Source: an uncultured Woeseiaceae bacterium (GTDB taxonomy: Bacteria; Pseudomonadota; Gammaproteobacteria; Steroidobacterales; Woeseiaceae). From it: 37,584 nucleotides of DNA. How positions within the stretch are numbered: position 1 is the first letter of the stretch; each line of letters starts with the position of its first letter. Made by a program: the position numbers and the translations under genes. The stretch spans positions 1-37,584 of the forward strand of contig CALZMQ010000037.1 in assembly GCA_945788625.1 (NCBI GenBank), written 5' to 3'. The notes under the pieces are model-generated. The model ran no database searches and had not been told where the DNA came from. It saw nothing but the letters and a program-made list of their open reading frames with translations. Positions 1 to 7,747 of this stretch are shown one piece after another.

Positions 1-420
1 GGCCTGGATAGTCGAATAGTTGGTGACGTCCGACCAGCCCTGGGCGTCCGACCATTCCGGGTCGTTGCTGGCCACGTTCACCCAGCGGTCGCTGCCACGA
101 TCGTAACGCAAGGTCCGCATGCCGGCATTGGCCCGCGCCAGCAGGAACAGGTCCTCGCCGGCGCCTACGGCCTGGATGGTGGAATAGTTCGTGACATCCG
201 ACCAGCCCTGCGCGTCCGACCACTCCGGATCGTTGCTGGCGACGTTCACCCAACGGTCGCCGCCACGGTCGTAGCGCAAGGTCCGCATGCCGGCATTGGC
301 CCGCGCCAGCAGGAACAGATCGCCGCCCGCCGCAACGGCCTGGATAGTCGAATAGTTGGTGACGTCCGACCAGCCCTGGGCATCCGACCATGCCGGATCA
401 TTACTGGCTACCCCTATCCA
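1..420 (-). repeat. Tandem 168-bp coding repeats, distal array
   Basis: About two and a half units of a 168-bp (56-codon) repeat. Equivalent points fall at 23, 191 and 359, exactly 168 bp apart. Unit-to-unit nucleotide identity is high, including at silent sites, which suggests recent duplication or gene conversion. The array continues beyond the left edge, so the total copy number is unknown. Confidence 0.93.
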
Positions 421-3400
421 TCCGCGTGGATTGATCGCCACGAGGGAGGCTTGGGCATAACCGTTGCCGGTCGCACCCTGCTGAACCTGCATGACAAACT
501 GACCATTGCCGGACAACAGTTGGTCGAGCTGCGGCAATGTCACCCAACTGGCGCCACCGTCAGTTGTCCTGACCATCGCCGGTGCTGGCCCCGAGAGATC
601 GTTTGCGACTATGTGATCCGCATCCGAGGGATCGATACCGAAGGCGCCAAATTGACTGACGCCGCCACGGTTGACCCGATTCCACACGCCGGTCGTCGTT
701 GCGCCGTCGAGTCGCCAGAGCGATCCAACGCGCCCGAGGCCACAGGCGCCGATCCCCGCACGAAGATAGAAGACGGGTATACCCGCGTCGTTTCGGCTGG
801 CAAAAATCCCACAGGCATTCGCCGGCGCGCCGGCGCCGAGCTGCTGCCAGTTGATCGTCGCGGCGCCGATATTGGTCGTAAAGAAAACGCCTGCCGATGT
901 CACAACCGCGTACCGGTTCGCAGCATAGTTGGCGATTGAGTCGAGGTCCCGGAATCCGAGCAGAAGACCGTTCGGATGATTCGCGTTCGTAATCGCGGTC
1001 CCTCCGCTCATCGTGTCATCATCGAGGAACATCCGGGTAGCCCTGAATCCGGGTGGTGGAGGATTAGGGGGACGGGCACAGCACAGCGTGTAGACGACGC
1101 GGTTGTCCTCCGCCTCGACATCGAATACGTCGCAGCAGCCTGGGCTGTTCCAGTCTGGCGTTGCCCTGCCGCCCTGTCGGGTACCGAAGGCGCCTGAGTC
1201 CTGTTGACCCATGTAAATGCCCTCTTCAGTAGTGGTCGCGCGTACATTGCCATCCATGTCCCAGAGCCACAGTGCACTTACCGAGGTCGAGGGTTGCTCC
1301 CATCGCGGATCGTGGCAATTGCTGCCGGCGCGCTGGTTAAAATAGACCCCGCCGTCGTTGGAGAAGAGGACCGGACAGGCATCGTTTGCCGCTCTCGGGT
1401 CGAATACCAGGTCTCCGACGTCCCAGTGACTGCCGGTTTGCGCATTCGTCCACCCTGCGCTCGCAGGGCACCGCTGCGCGTTGGAGCCAGTGTTATTGGG
1501 CGTCGTGCAGGCTGCGCGGAAGAGCTGCGTATCACCGTACCAGAGGTCGAAGGCAGCGCCGGCTCGGTCATTCACCTTAACAAACGGAATCCGCCCCTGT
1601 GGACCTGGATTGACGAATGCGGTCGGCCACGACGCACCGCCGTCCCGGCTCTCGAAGATCTGCGTTCCAACCGATATGAAAAGCACGTTGGCCTCGTCAG
1701 GGGAGACAGCCAGGGAACAGGTCCCGCCCGGCTCGGCAGTGGAGCCGGTTACGAAACTTGCACCACCGTCGGTCGATCGAAAGTGTCCCTCGTCGCCGCA
1801 AATGTCGATCGTGCCGCCATTGTGGACGATGACGTCCCAGACACTCAGGCTACCGCCGTCACCCGGTGTAGGATCGACATAGTCCCAGTTGGCGCCACCG
1901 TCTGTGCTGATGGCGACGCCACAACTCGTCCCGACGTAGATTTCGTCGGGATCATCCGGGTCGAAAGCGATGCCATAGGCCGTAGGTTCGGCGCGGTCCA
2001 CTGCAAGTGCGCAATCCCCAGCGGCTGGCAAAGCGCCTGGTGGAACCGACCACGTGCTGCCCGCGTTACGGCTGATATTGATGCCGGATTCCGTCGCCAC
2101 CTTTCCGTCGAAGCGCGAGGTTGCGACTAACACACGCGAATCGGCCGGGTTAAATTCTACGTCCCAAACGGCCTGCGGTCGGTGCCCGGGCACATAGGTC
2201 CAGTTTCGTCCGACGTCCGTTGTGCGGAATAATCCACCCCACTCGCTGGCTGCAAAATAAGTCCCCGATCTATCGGGAGCGACGCTCACCCAGCGGTCTC
2301 GGCCGCGGTTATAGCCTAAACCCCGCATTCCCGCATTGGCACGCGCCAGCAGGAACAGGTCGTCGCCCGCGCCAACCGCCTGGATGGTCGAGTAGTTGGT
2401 GACGTCCGACCAGCCCAGGGGATCCGACCATTCCGGATCGTTGCTGGCAACATTCACCCAGCGGTCGCCGCCACGGTCGTAGCGCAGGGTCCGCATCCCG
2501 GCATTCGCGCGCGCCAGCAGGAACAGGTCGTCGCCCGCGCTAACCGCCTGGATGGTCGAGTAGTTGGTAACGTCCGACCAGCCCTTCGTGTCCGACCATT
2601 CCGGATCGTTGCTGGCAACATTCACCCAGCGGTCGCTGCCACGGTCGTAGCGCAAGGTCCGCATCCCGGCATTGGCCCGCGCCAGCAGGAACAGATCATT
2701 GCCCGCGCCAACGGCCTGGATGGTGGAATAGTTCGTGACATCCGACCAGCCCTGCGCGTCCGACTTGCTGGCCACGTTCACCCAGCGGTCGCTGCCACGG
2801 TCGTAACGCAAGGTCCGCATGCCGGCATTGGCCCGCGCCAGCAGGAACAGGTCGTCGCCGGCGCCAACCGCCTGGATGGTCGAGTAGTTGCTGACGTCAG
2901 ACCAGCCCTGCGCATCCGACCATTCCGGATCGTTGCTGGCAACGTTCACCCAGCGGTCGCTGCCACGGTCGTAACGCAAGGTCCGCATACCGGCATTGGC
3001 ACGCGCCAGCAGGAACAGGTCGTCACCGGCGCCAACCGCCTGGATGGTCGAGTAGTTCGTGACATCCGACCAGCCCAGGGCATCCGACCACTGAGGATCG
3101 TTGCCGGCGACATTCACCCAGCGGTCGTTGTCACGGTCGTAGCGCAAGGTCCGCATACCGGCATTGGCACGCGCCAGCAGGAACAGGTCGTCGCCCGCAG
3201 CAACGGTCTGGATGGTCGAATAGTTGCTGACGTCAGACCAGCCCAGGGCGTCCGACCACTGCGGAGTCGTGGGAGCGGGGGGCGCGGCGAGCTTGTTGAC
3301 ACGTCCGCCACTGGCGCTGTTCGGGTTCGTCGCGTCCCGGTCGGACGAAGCCGGGCTAATGTTGTCGATGCTGACAACCCCTTGAGCCTCAACCGTTCCC

Positions 3401-3510
3401 GATTGGCCTGCGAGAAAGAGTCCCACAAGGGCGAGGGTCAGCAGAACAGGACCAGGGCGACCCGGGGAACAGGGTCGTGCAACGAGCGGCAAGTGACGAT
3501 TGTTCCTCAC
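1..3510 (-). CDS. Secreted 56-residue-repeat protein with a nested Asp-box beta-propeller (3' end off window)
   Basis: Reading minus-strand codons from a GTG at 3510 gives an uninterrupted frame of 1,170 codons to the window edge. The GTG follows a strong GAGGAGG ribosome site. Residues 1-42 form a long signal peptide with a predicted cut after VEA. A linker is followed from about residue 85 by 56-residue repeats (consensus core DLFLLARANAGMRTLRYDR, then WSDAxGWSDVTNYSTIQAV). At about residue 411 the repeats give way to a domain of about 620 residues with at least eight Asp-box motifs (STDGGANW, STDGGASF, SRDGGASW, TTDGGASW and variants), as in sortilin/GH74/sialidase-type propellers. The repeats resume near residue 1035. 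The repeat spacing resembles FG-GAP-like blades, but the calcium loop is missing. No catalytic residues of a glycosidase were recognised. It is probably cotranscribed with the lipoprotein 50 bp upstream. Function unknown; surface binding or adhesion is a guess. Confidence 0.9.
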   Translation of the reverse strand, partial: MRNNRHLPLVARPCSPGRPGPVLLTLALVGLFLAGQSGTVEAQGVVSIDNISPASSDRDATNPNSASGGRVNKLAAPPAPTTPQWSDALGWSDVSNYSTIQTVAAGDDLFLLARANAGMRTLRYDRDNDRWVNVAGNDPQWSDALGWSDVTNYSTIQAVGAGDDLFLLARANAGMRTLRYDRGSDRWVNVASNDPEWSDAQGWSDVSNYSTIQAVGAGDDLFLLARANAGMRTLRYDRGSDRWVNVASKSDAQGWSDVTNYSTIQAVGAGNDLFLLARANAGMRTLRYDRGSDRWVNVASNDPEWSDTKGWSDVTNYSTIQAVSAGDDLFLLARANAGMRTLRYDRGGDRWVNVASNDPEWSDPLGWSDVTNYSTIQAVGAGDDLFLLARANAGMRGLGYNRGRDRWVSVAPDRSGTYFAASEWGGLFRTTDVGRNWTYVPGHRPQAVWDVEFNPADSRVLVATSRFDGKVATESGINISRNAGSTWSVPPGALPAAGDCALAVDRAEPTAYGIAFDPDDPDEIYVGTSCGVAISTDGGANWDYVDPTPGDGGSLSVWDVIVHNGGTIDICGDEGHFRSTDGGASFVTGSTAEPGGTCSLAVSPDEANVLFISVGTQIFESRDGGASWPTAFVNPGPQGRIPFVKVNDRAGAAFDLWYGDTQLFRAACTTPNNTGSNAQRCPASAGWTNAQTGSHWDVGDLVFDPRAANDACPVLFSNDGGVYFNQRAGSNCHDPRWEQPSTSVSALWLWDMDGNVRATTTEEGIYMGQQDSGAFGTRQGGRATPDWNSPGCCDVFDVEAEDNRVVYTLCCARPPNPPPPGFRATRMFLDDDTMSGGTAITNANHPNGLLLGFRDLDSIANYAANRYAVVTSAGVFFTTNIGAATINWQQLGAGAPANACGIFASRNDAGIPVFYLRAGIGACGLGRVGSLWRLDGATTTGVWNRVNRGGVSQFGAFGIDPSDADHIVANDLSGPAPAMVRTTDGGASWVTLPQLDQLLSGNGQFVMQVQQGATGNGYAQASLVAINPRGWIGVASNDPAWSDAQGWSDVTNYSTIQAVAAGGDLFLLARANAGMRTLRYDRGGDRWVNVASNDPEWSDAQGWSDVTNYSTIQAVGAGEDLFLLARANAGMRTLRYDRGSDRWVNVASNDPEWSDAQGWSDVTNYSTIQA
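2281..3258 (-). repeat. Tandem 168-bp coding repeats, proximal array
   Basis: Five complete units and one partial unit encoding the same 56-residue repeat as the distal array. Equivalent points lie at 3227, 3059, 2891, 2735, 2567 and 2399. All spacings are 168 bp except one of 156 bp, where 12 bases near 2765 are deleted in frame, replacing NDPEW with a single Lys. The last unit breaks off after the RWV core and the Asp-box domain follows directly. Confidence 0.93.
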
Positions 3511-3560
3511 ATCAGACCTCCTCGAAATACGCAGCGGCGTGACCCGAACGGGAAACGAGC

Positions 3561-4424
3561 CTATTGTTCAATGAAATCGGCGGGACAGACGGGTACGCGG
3601 CAGATGCCATAGGCAAGGCTTTCGGCTTCGCTTTGCGCGTCCTGGACAAGCCGGATCTTGTAAGTAAGTCCGGGCTGAAGTCCTTCTAATACGACGGTGC
3701 GAACCGGGACGGAGCGACGCGCGTAAACAGACTGGCCCATTACCCGGATCGAACCGAGCCCTCCGGTCAGTGCGTCTCTGCGCATTGCCTCGCGCTCTGC
3801 CACTGAAAACTGCTCGACTACTCCGGGTATTCGTTGCCGCGAGAGTTCTTCCGGGCCGGGAAGAGCGAGGTCACGCGCAATGACCCGATTGTCGCGAACC
3901 GTTTGAAGAACTGCCGGTGACACCGCCGTTCGAACCTGTTCCAGATCGAATCCGACATCCGGCTCCGATTCGATCTCCGGCACCACGTTGAGTCGCACGG
4001 TTCCATACTCGCCGTCTTCAAAGCGACGTGCCGCACCGACGAGGTCCAGGCGCAGTAGTCCCAAATCGACGCGTGATCCGCCAGCCGAGGCTGCTTCCAT
4101 CGTCGTTTGCTCTGGCCACAGCACCTGCGCAACGGACTGGCGAGGATTGAACGCGCTGCACAAGATTTCGCATTCAAGCGGCTGCGCGCTTGCGGACGCC
4201 GCATCCTCCGGGCGCGGTGCAATGACGTCTGAGCCTACCTCCATCTGAATTGCAGCGACCTCCCGTTGGCTCTGGGTTGGGGCCGTAGTACATCCGGCAA
4301 TTCCGACTAGCACAATTGCAATGCCCAACCCGCACCTGGCCGGGCGACTGAAGACCGATTGGGTTTCGAGGCAATCCGTCTCTGCGAACGGTAGTTTGCG
4401 GCGAGAAAGTGTTCTCAAGATCAT
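3561..4424 (-). CDS. Predicted outer-membrane lipoprotein, unknown function
   Basis: 287 residues. A long basic N-terminus leads into a hydrophobic segment and a lipobox (VGIAGC), so the mature protein should be lipidated at the Cys near residue 45. The ATG is preceded by GGGGAGG at good spacing. The mature part is acidic and mixed in character, with no recognised catalytic motif. Near the C-terminus the phrase VLEGLQPGLTYKIRLV resembles the last strands of a fibronectin type III-like fold. The gene ends 50 bp before the GTG of the large repeat protein and on the same strand, so the two probably form an operon and may act together at the cell surface. No family was recognised. Confidence 0.8.
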   Translation of the reverse strand: MILRTLSRRKLPFAETDCLETQSVFSRPARCGLGIAIVLVGIAGCTTAPTQSQREVAAIQMEVGSDVIAPRPEDAASASAQPLECEILCSAFNPRQSVAQVLWPEQTTMEAASAGGSRVDLGLLRLDLVGAARRFEDGEYGTVRLNVVPEIESEPDVGFDLEQVRTAVSPAVLQTVRDNRVIARDLALPGPEELSRQRIPGVVEQFSVAEREAMRRDALTGGLGSIRVMGQSVYARRSVPVRTVVLEGLQPGLTYKIRLVQDAQSEAESLAYGICRVPVCPADFIEQ

Positions 4425-4526
4425 GAATCAAGACCTCCCCTGAAATAGCGGGCCGGTCGCCTGGTTGGCAGCCGAGCGCCACTGGCCTGCCGCCTATTCG
4501 AATGTCGGGTTCAGGCCCTTATGGAA

Positions 4527-4554
4527 ATACTAGACCATATTCGTGAATCTGCAA
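4527..4554 (-). promoter_or_regulatory. Possible sigma-70 promoter for the lipoprotein/repeat-protein operon
   Basis: On the minus strand TTGCAG is followed after 16 bases by TAGTAT, about 100 bases upstream of the lipoprotein ATG. The spacing and sequences are acceptable for sigma-70 but were found by eye only. Confidence 0.3.
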
Positions 4555-4634
4555 GCGATCGCCCGACCGCGACGACAGGCACGTCTGGATAGCGTGTGCG
4601 AAGAAATGAACCAGAATAGAGACTTAATAGATGC

Positions 4635-6020
4635 TTAGTTGACCGTATCGCCAACCGGCCTGCCGCCCTGCTTGTAGACCACGCCGCCCTTCATCACGAA
4701 TTCGACGTGTTGCAGCAGGTTGATGTACTCCAGCACATCGCCGCGCACGGCGATGATATCGGCCTTCTTGCCGGCGGAAACCGTGCCCAGCTCGTTTTCA
4801 ACACCCATCATGACGGCGGGCCAGTACACGGCCGCGCGGATGACGTCCATCGGCGGCAGTCCCATGACGCGGACCAGGACGTCCATCTCGTTCCACGTCG
4901 ACTGGCAATGAAATTTCATTGGGATGCCGCTGTCCGTGCCCACCAGGAAGACCACGCCGGCTTCGCGCAGCTGCGCTATTTTGCGCTTCAACGTGGGCTT
5001 TCTTAGCGGCGTCAATCGCGTGTAGCCGAGCTGACTCGGGTTTTCGATGGACGCACGAATGTCCGCGATCGTGTCTTCCTCGAGGCCGCGCTGCCAGCAC
5101 GTGTCGTCGAGCTTCTCCGGGCTTGCAACCGTGCGGTCGAAATTCCACAAGCCTTCCACGGTCGGCGTCCAGTATAGCGGCCCGCCGGCCACACGGCCCG
5201 TGGCGGTCCGCTCTCGCAACGCCTCGATGACATCGGGTGGGTATTCGGGTGCCGTGGTGAGGCCCGTATGCTCGAAGTTGTCGATGCCAATTTGCAGGCC
5301 AATGCGAATCTCATTCGGCCGGTGTGCGTGACCGACAACGACCATGCCACGCTTGTGCGCTTCATCGACGATGGCCCTGGCGATGTCGAGGGGCAACTTG
5401 TCCTGGTCGATCAGCTTCACGATGGCCATGCCCGCGTCGTCGAGCGTGGCGACCTTGCGGCGCGCGTCGCTCACGGAGCGCACGGGCCAGCGATAGGCGG
5501 CTTGCCAGTCTTCGATCTCTGCCTGCAGGAACGGTCCCGACATGAACAAGCGAGGCCCCGGAATCTCGCCACGATCGATGCGTTCCTTGACTGACCTGGA
5601 CGGCTCAAGCGGCGCGCCGAGGTCGCGGGCGGACGTGACGCCGGCCAGTAACAGCTGGCTGGCGGTTGCCGGCATGATTTCATCCGCCAGCCGGTCGAGG
5701 TAGGTTGCCTGCCAATGCGGGTAGTCCGCGTGGCCACTCAGCATCAGGTGTGCGTGGCTTTCCCACAGGCCCGGCAGGACATCCATGCCGTCCGTGGAGA
5801 TCACTTCAAAGCCCTCGGGCACCGGCAGCGTATCCACGGTGCCGACGGCGAGAATCGTGTCGTTTTCAACCAGGATGACACTGTTGCTGATCGGCGCATG
5901 CCCGAAGCCATCGATCAGGCGGCCGCCCACGAGCGCCTTCTTGTCCTGTGCATGTGCAGAAGCAATGGCGACGAGGAAGACGAGAGTTATCGTGATGAAT
6001 GCTCTAATGGTATTTCTCAT
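4635..6020 (-). CDS. Secreted metal-dependent amidohydrolase (imidazolonepropionase-like)
   Basis: 461 residues from the ATG at 6020, preceded by GAGGGAAA. A longer in-frame start at 6098 exists but lies inside a palindromic repeat and would bury the signal peptide, so it is rejected. The signal peptide ends near ASAHA. The amidohydrolase-superfamily metal site is visible in order: HAH after WES near residue 90, a Lys in AIVKLIDQD, HAH in VVGHAHRP, His in NFEHTG and Asp in VGTDSG. Length and layout fit the secreted peptidase/amidase-like branch related to imidazolonepropionase and prolidase. The ending, with a KADIIAVRGD stretch, is typical of this family. Substrate unknown; a dipeptide or cyclic amide is possible. 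No clear operon partner. Confidence 0.85.
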   Translation of the reverse strand: MRNTIRAFITITLVFLVAIASAHAQDKKALVGGRLIDGFGHAPISNSVILVENDTILAVGTVDTLPVPEGFEVISTDGMDVLPGLWESHAHLMLSGHADYPHWQATYLDRLADEIMPATASQLLLAGVTSARDLGAPLEPSRSVKERIDRGEIPGPRLFMSGPFLQAEIEDWQAAYRWPVRSVSDARRKVATLDDAGMAIVKLIDQDKLPLDIARAIVDEAHKRGMVVVGHAHRPNEIRIGLQIGIDNFEHTGLTTAPEYPPDVIEALRERTATGRVAGGPLYWTPTVEGLWNFDRTVASPEKLDDTCWQRGLEEDTIADIRASIENPSQLGYTRLTPLRKPTLKRKIAQLREAGVVFLVGTDSGIPMKFHCQSTWNEMDVLVRVMGLPPMDVIRAAVYWPAVMMGVENELGTVSAGKKADIIAVRGDVLEYINLLQHVEFVMKGGVVYKQGGRPVGDTVN

Positions 6021-6038
6021 ATCGGGTTTTCCCTCAGG

Positions 6039-6103
6039 AAAAGGTGTCAGGTTTATTTTTCTAGACCAAAGTGTCTGCCTAGAAAATAAACCTGACACCT
6101 TTT
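6039..6103. repeat. REP-like long palindrome, copy 1
   Basis: Inverted repeat with outer arms AAAAGGTGTCAGGTTTATTT and its complement, closed by inner CTAG/CTAG arms and a 14-base loop, with one unpaired T in the T/A run. The outer arms match the palindrome at 27673-27741. It lies between two minus-strand genes. No transposase is nearby. It may act as a REP/MITE-type element or transcription barrier. Confidence 0.85.
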
Positions 6104-6114
6104 CCCCCTTCTTA

Positions 6115-6444
6115 TTAGACAGCAGCCTTTGCCCCCATCATGAAGTACGCCAACACCAGCGGCACAGCAGTAACGATACTGGCGAGCTTGTACTTGCGGT
6201 CGGCAAAAAGCACCCATGAGGTCAGAACACAAATGAATCCGATTAATGGATACGGTCCGATAGCCTGTTCGAACACTTCTCCAATACACTCGACGCATCC
6301 AGCCAGGATGCTGATGATCATTACCCCGATTGCCATGAAATACAACGGGACCAGGCCGAGGATTTGCGAGACCACCAGCCAGATTGCGGTGATAATCTTG
6401 ACGCGCCTGTTCGGAGCTTTGTCGTTGGTTTCAGTTTCGCTCAT
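6115..6444 (-). CDS. Small integral membrane protein
   Basis: 109 residues with a charged N-terminal tail of about 16 residues, then three hydrophobic segments (roughly residues 17-48, 63-82 and 86-105) predicted to span the membrane. CVEC in the first loop could bind metal or form a disulfide, but no family was recognised. The start has only a weak ribosome site. It lies 33 bp after the damaged small gene at 6478-6743, probably in the same transcription unit, and just ahead of the palindrome. Confidence 0.6.
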   Translation of the reverse strand: MSETETNDKAPNRRVKIITAIWLVVSQILGLVPLYFMAIGVMIISILAGCVECIGEVFEQAIGPYPLIGFICVLTSWVLFADRKYKLASIVTAVPLVLAYFMMGAKAAV

Positions 6445-6477
6445 TTTTATTGTTATCCGTTTTGAGACAAACGCCGC

Positions 6478-6743
6478 TCACGGAGTCGTATGATTTTTCA
6501 GTACCCGGGCGATACTGGAGCAGTCAACCTGGACACCATCAAACTCGTTATTGGAAATCCTGCGTTTTAGTTCGAAAGTGACCACCTGTTGCCCAAACCA
6601 ACCGATTTCATCATTCATCGAGATTCCGATCAGTGGCACGTGGTCGTCGACGGCCCTGACTTTGGCGTAGACCCAGCCCGTATACCCAATCACCACTATC
6701 CCAACAGGATGGACGCGCGCCAGTAAATCTTCACTCTACCCAT
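6478..6743 (-). pseudogene. Small membrane-anchored protein, apparent single-base frameshift
   Basis: From an ATG at 6743 the frame reads MGRVKIYWRASILLG and then stops. A frame shifted by one base takes over immediately as VVIGYTGWVYAKV and stays open to 6478. Restoring one base at about 6699 joins them into a protein of about 88 residues whose N-terminus is a plausible membrane anchor (ASILLGIVVIGYTGW), followed by a soluble tail. The alternative is a real 72-residue protein starting at GTG 6696, but that would lose the anchor. Either a recent mutation or a sequencing error explains it. No homologous family recognised. Confidence 0.45.
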
Positions 6744-6850
6744 TGCGTTAATCGTACCAAACCCAATTGGAACCCCTTGAAAAGTGGCCAGGTTGCAGCA
6801 GCAGCCTTCGGGCAGTCTATCACCTGGGCGGCTGGTACAGGCACGCGAAA

Positions 6851-6874
6851 AGCACCCCGGCTCATCGGGGTGCT
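6851..6874 (-). terminator. Rho-independent terminator
   Basis: A 9-bp perfect GC-rich stem (AGCACCCCG / CGGGGTGCT) with a 6-base loop, followed on the minus strand by TTTT. It sits 21 bp past the stop of the secreted-protein gene at 6895-7518, so it should end that transcript. Confidence 0.8.
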
Positions 6875-6894
6875 CTTCGACCGATCAGAAACGA

Positions 6895-7518
6895 CTAGCT
6901 TCCCTGCGCTTGCCGGATTGCCCTTACGTCGACATTGCAGATCCTGCCAAAGATGTAGTACGTGAATTCGTTGACCAGGACGCCTTCCGAATTGACGACG
7001 TAGTGTCTCATCCAGCCCTTGCCCTTCAATGTTGCGTCGGTGTTGGCGAAGAAACCCGTACCCCACGGCATCGGTGGCAACTGCGGGTCGGCTACCGCGT
7101 CGCGCGCCGGTCCGGTCCGGATGTTTCCGACGAGCTCAGTGGTTTCCCACGGCGGCGGACCTTCGAAGGTAACCGTGTCGACCTCCCAGGTGTGAAATGC
7201 ACCCAGGTCGTCGAAATCGAACGTCGCTTTACCGAAGCCGGTGATACGACCCTTGCCCGTAAGCGGGTCCATAGCGGGTACGTCGAATCCCGCGGTGATG
7301 ATCATGTCGACTGCACCGTCCACGATGACCCGTCCGATACGAAGGCGTATTTGACCGAGGTGCGCGTTGGGCGGTTGGCCAGGTGGAACGACGATCTGTT
7401 CGGTCACTCCATTGCCAAAGGCGAAGTGGCAATTACGCTCATAGTCCGCCGAGGCGACAGAGCTGCAAAGGAAGGCGACGAACAGTACGACTGCGGATTT
7501 CGGGATGAAATGCTTCAT
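6895..7518 (-). CDS. Secreted hypothetical protein
   Basis: 207 residues from an ATG preceded by a strong GAAGGAGG site. The signal peptide has a basic start, a hydrophobic core and a predicted cut after SVASA. The mature domain of about 180 residues is rich in beta-type segments, with two Cys (near residues 30 and 196) that could form a disulfide. No catalytic motif or family was recognised. The gene is monocistronic, bounded by a terminator downstream and by the divergent CadC-like regulator upstream, which may control it. Confidence 0.75.
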   Translation of the reverse strand: MKHFIPKSAVVLFVAFLCSSVASADYERNCHFAFGNGVTEQIVVPPGQPPNAHLGQIRLRIGRVIVDGAVDMIITAGFDVPAMDPLTGKGRITGFGKATFDFDDLGAFHTWEVDTVTFEGPPPWETTELVGNIRTGPARDAVADPQLPPMPWGTGFFANTDATLKGKGWMRHYVVNSEGVLVNEFTYYIFGRICNVDVRAIRQAQGS

Positions 7519-7588
7519 GATTTACCTCCTTCTCACTCTCTCCGTTGAATGACTCGCCACGATAGCGAGCCTTGTGGTGGTGTGATTG

Positions 7589-7608
7589 GGCAGATGTAAG
7601 TATCTGCC
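7589..7608. promoter_or_regulatory. Palindrome in the divergent intergenic region, possible operator
   Basis: A 7-bp perfect inverted repeat (GGCAGAT / ATCTGCC) around a 6-base centre, midway between the secreted-protein gene (minus) and the CadC-like regulator (plus). No U-tract follows on either strand, so an operator is more likely than a terminator. Confidence 0.35.
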
Positions 7609-7747
7609 ACTACAGAAAAAAGACATGAAGGACTCGTACTCTTTGCATAACGATTGTGTGAATTCTTACGATGCCGATCGTCATCGGGTGAGTCGGCCGG
7701 CCAGGCTGCATTTCCGGTCCTTTGCCCCAAAACGATCGGGAGTATCG

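Noticed and set aside
1204..2130. A 308-codon plus-strand open frame.
   Set aside because: It lies antisense to the Asp-box propeller of the large minus-strand gene, has Arg-rich unnatural composition, and shows no motif or ribosome site.
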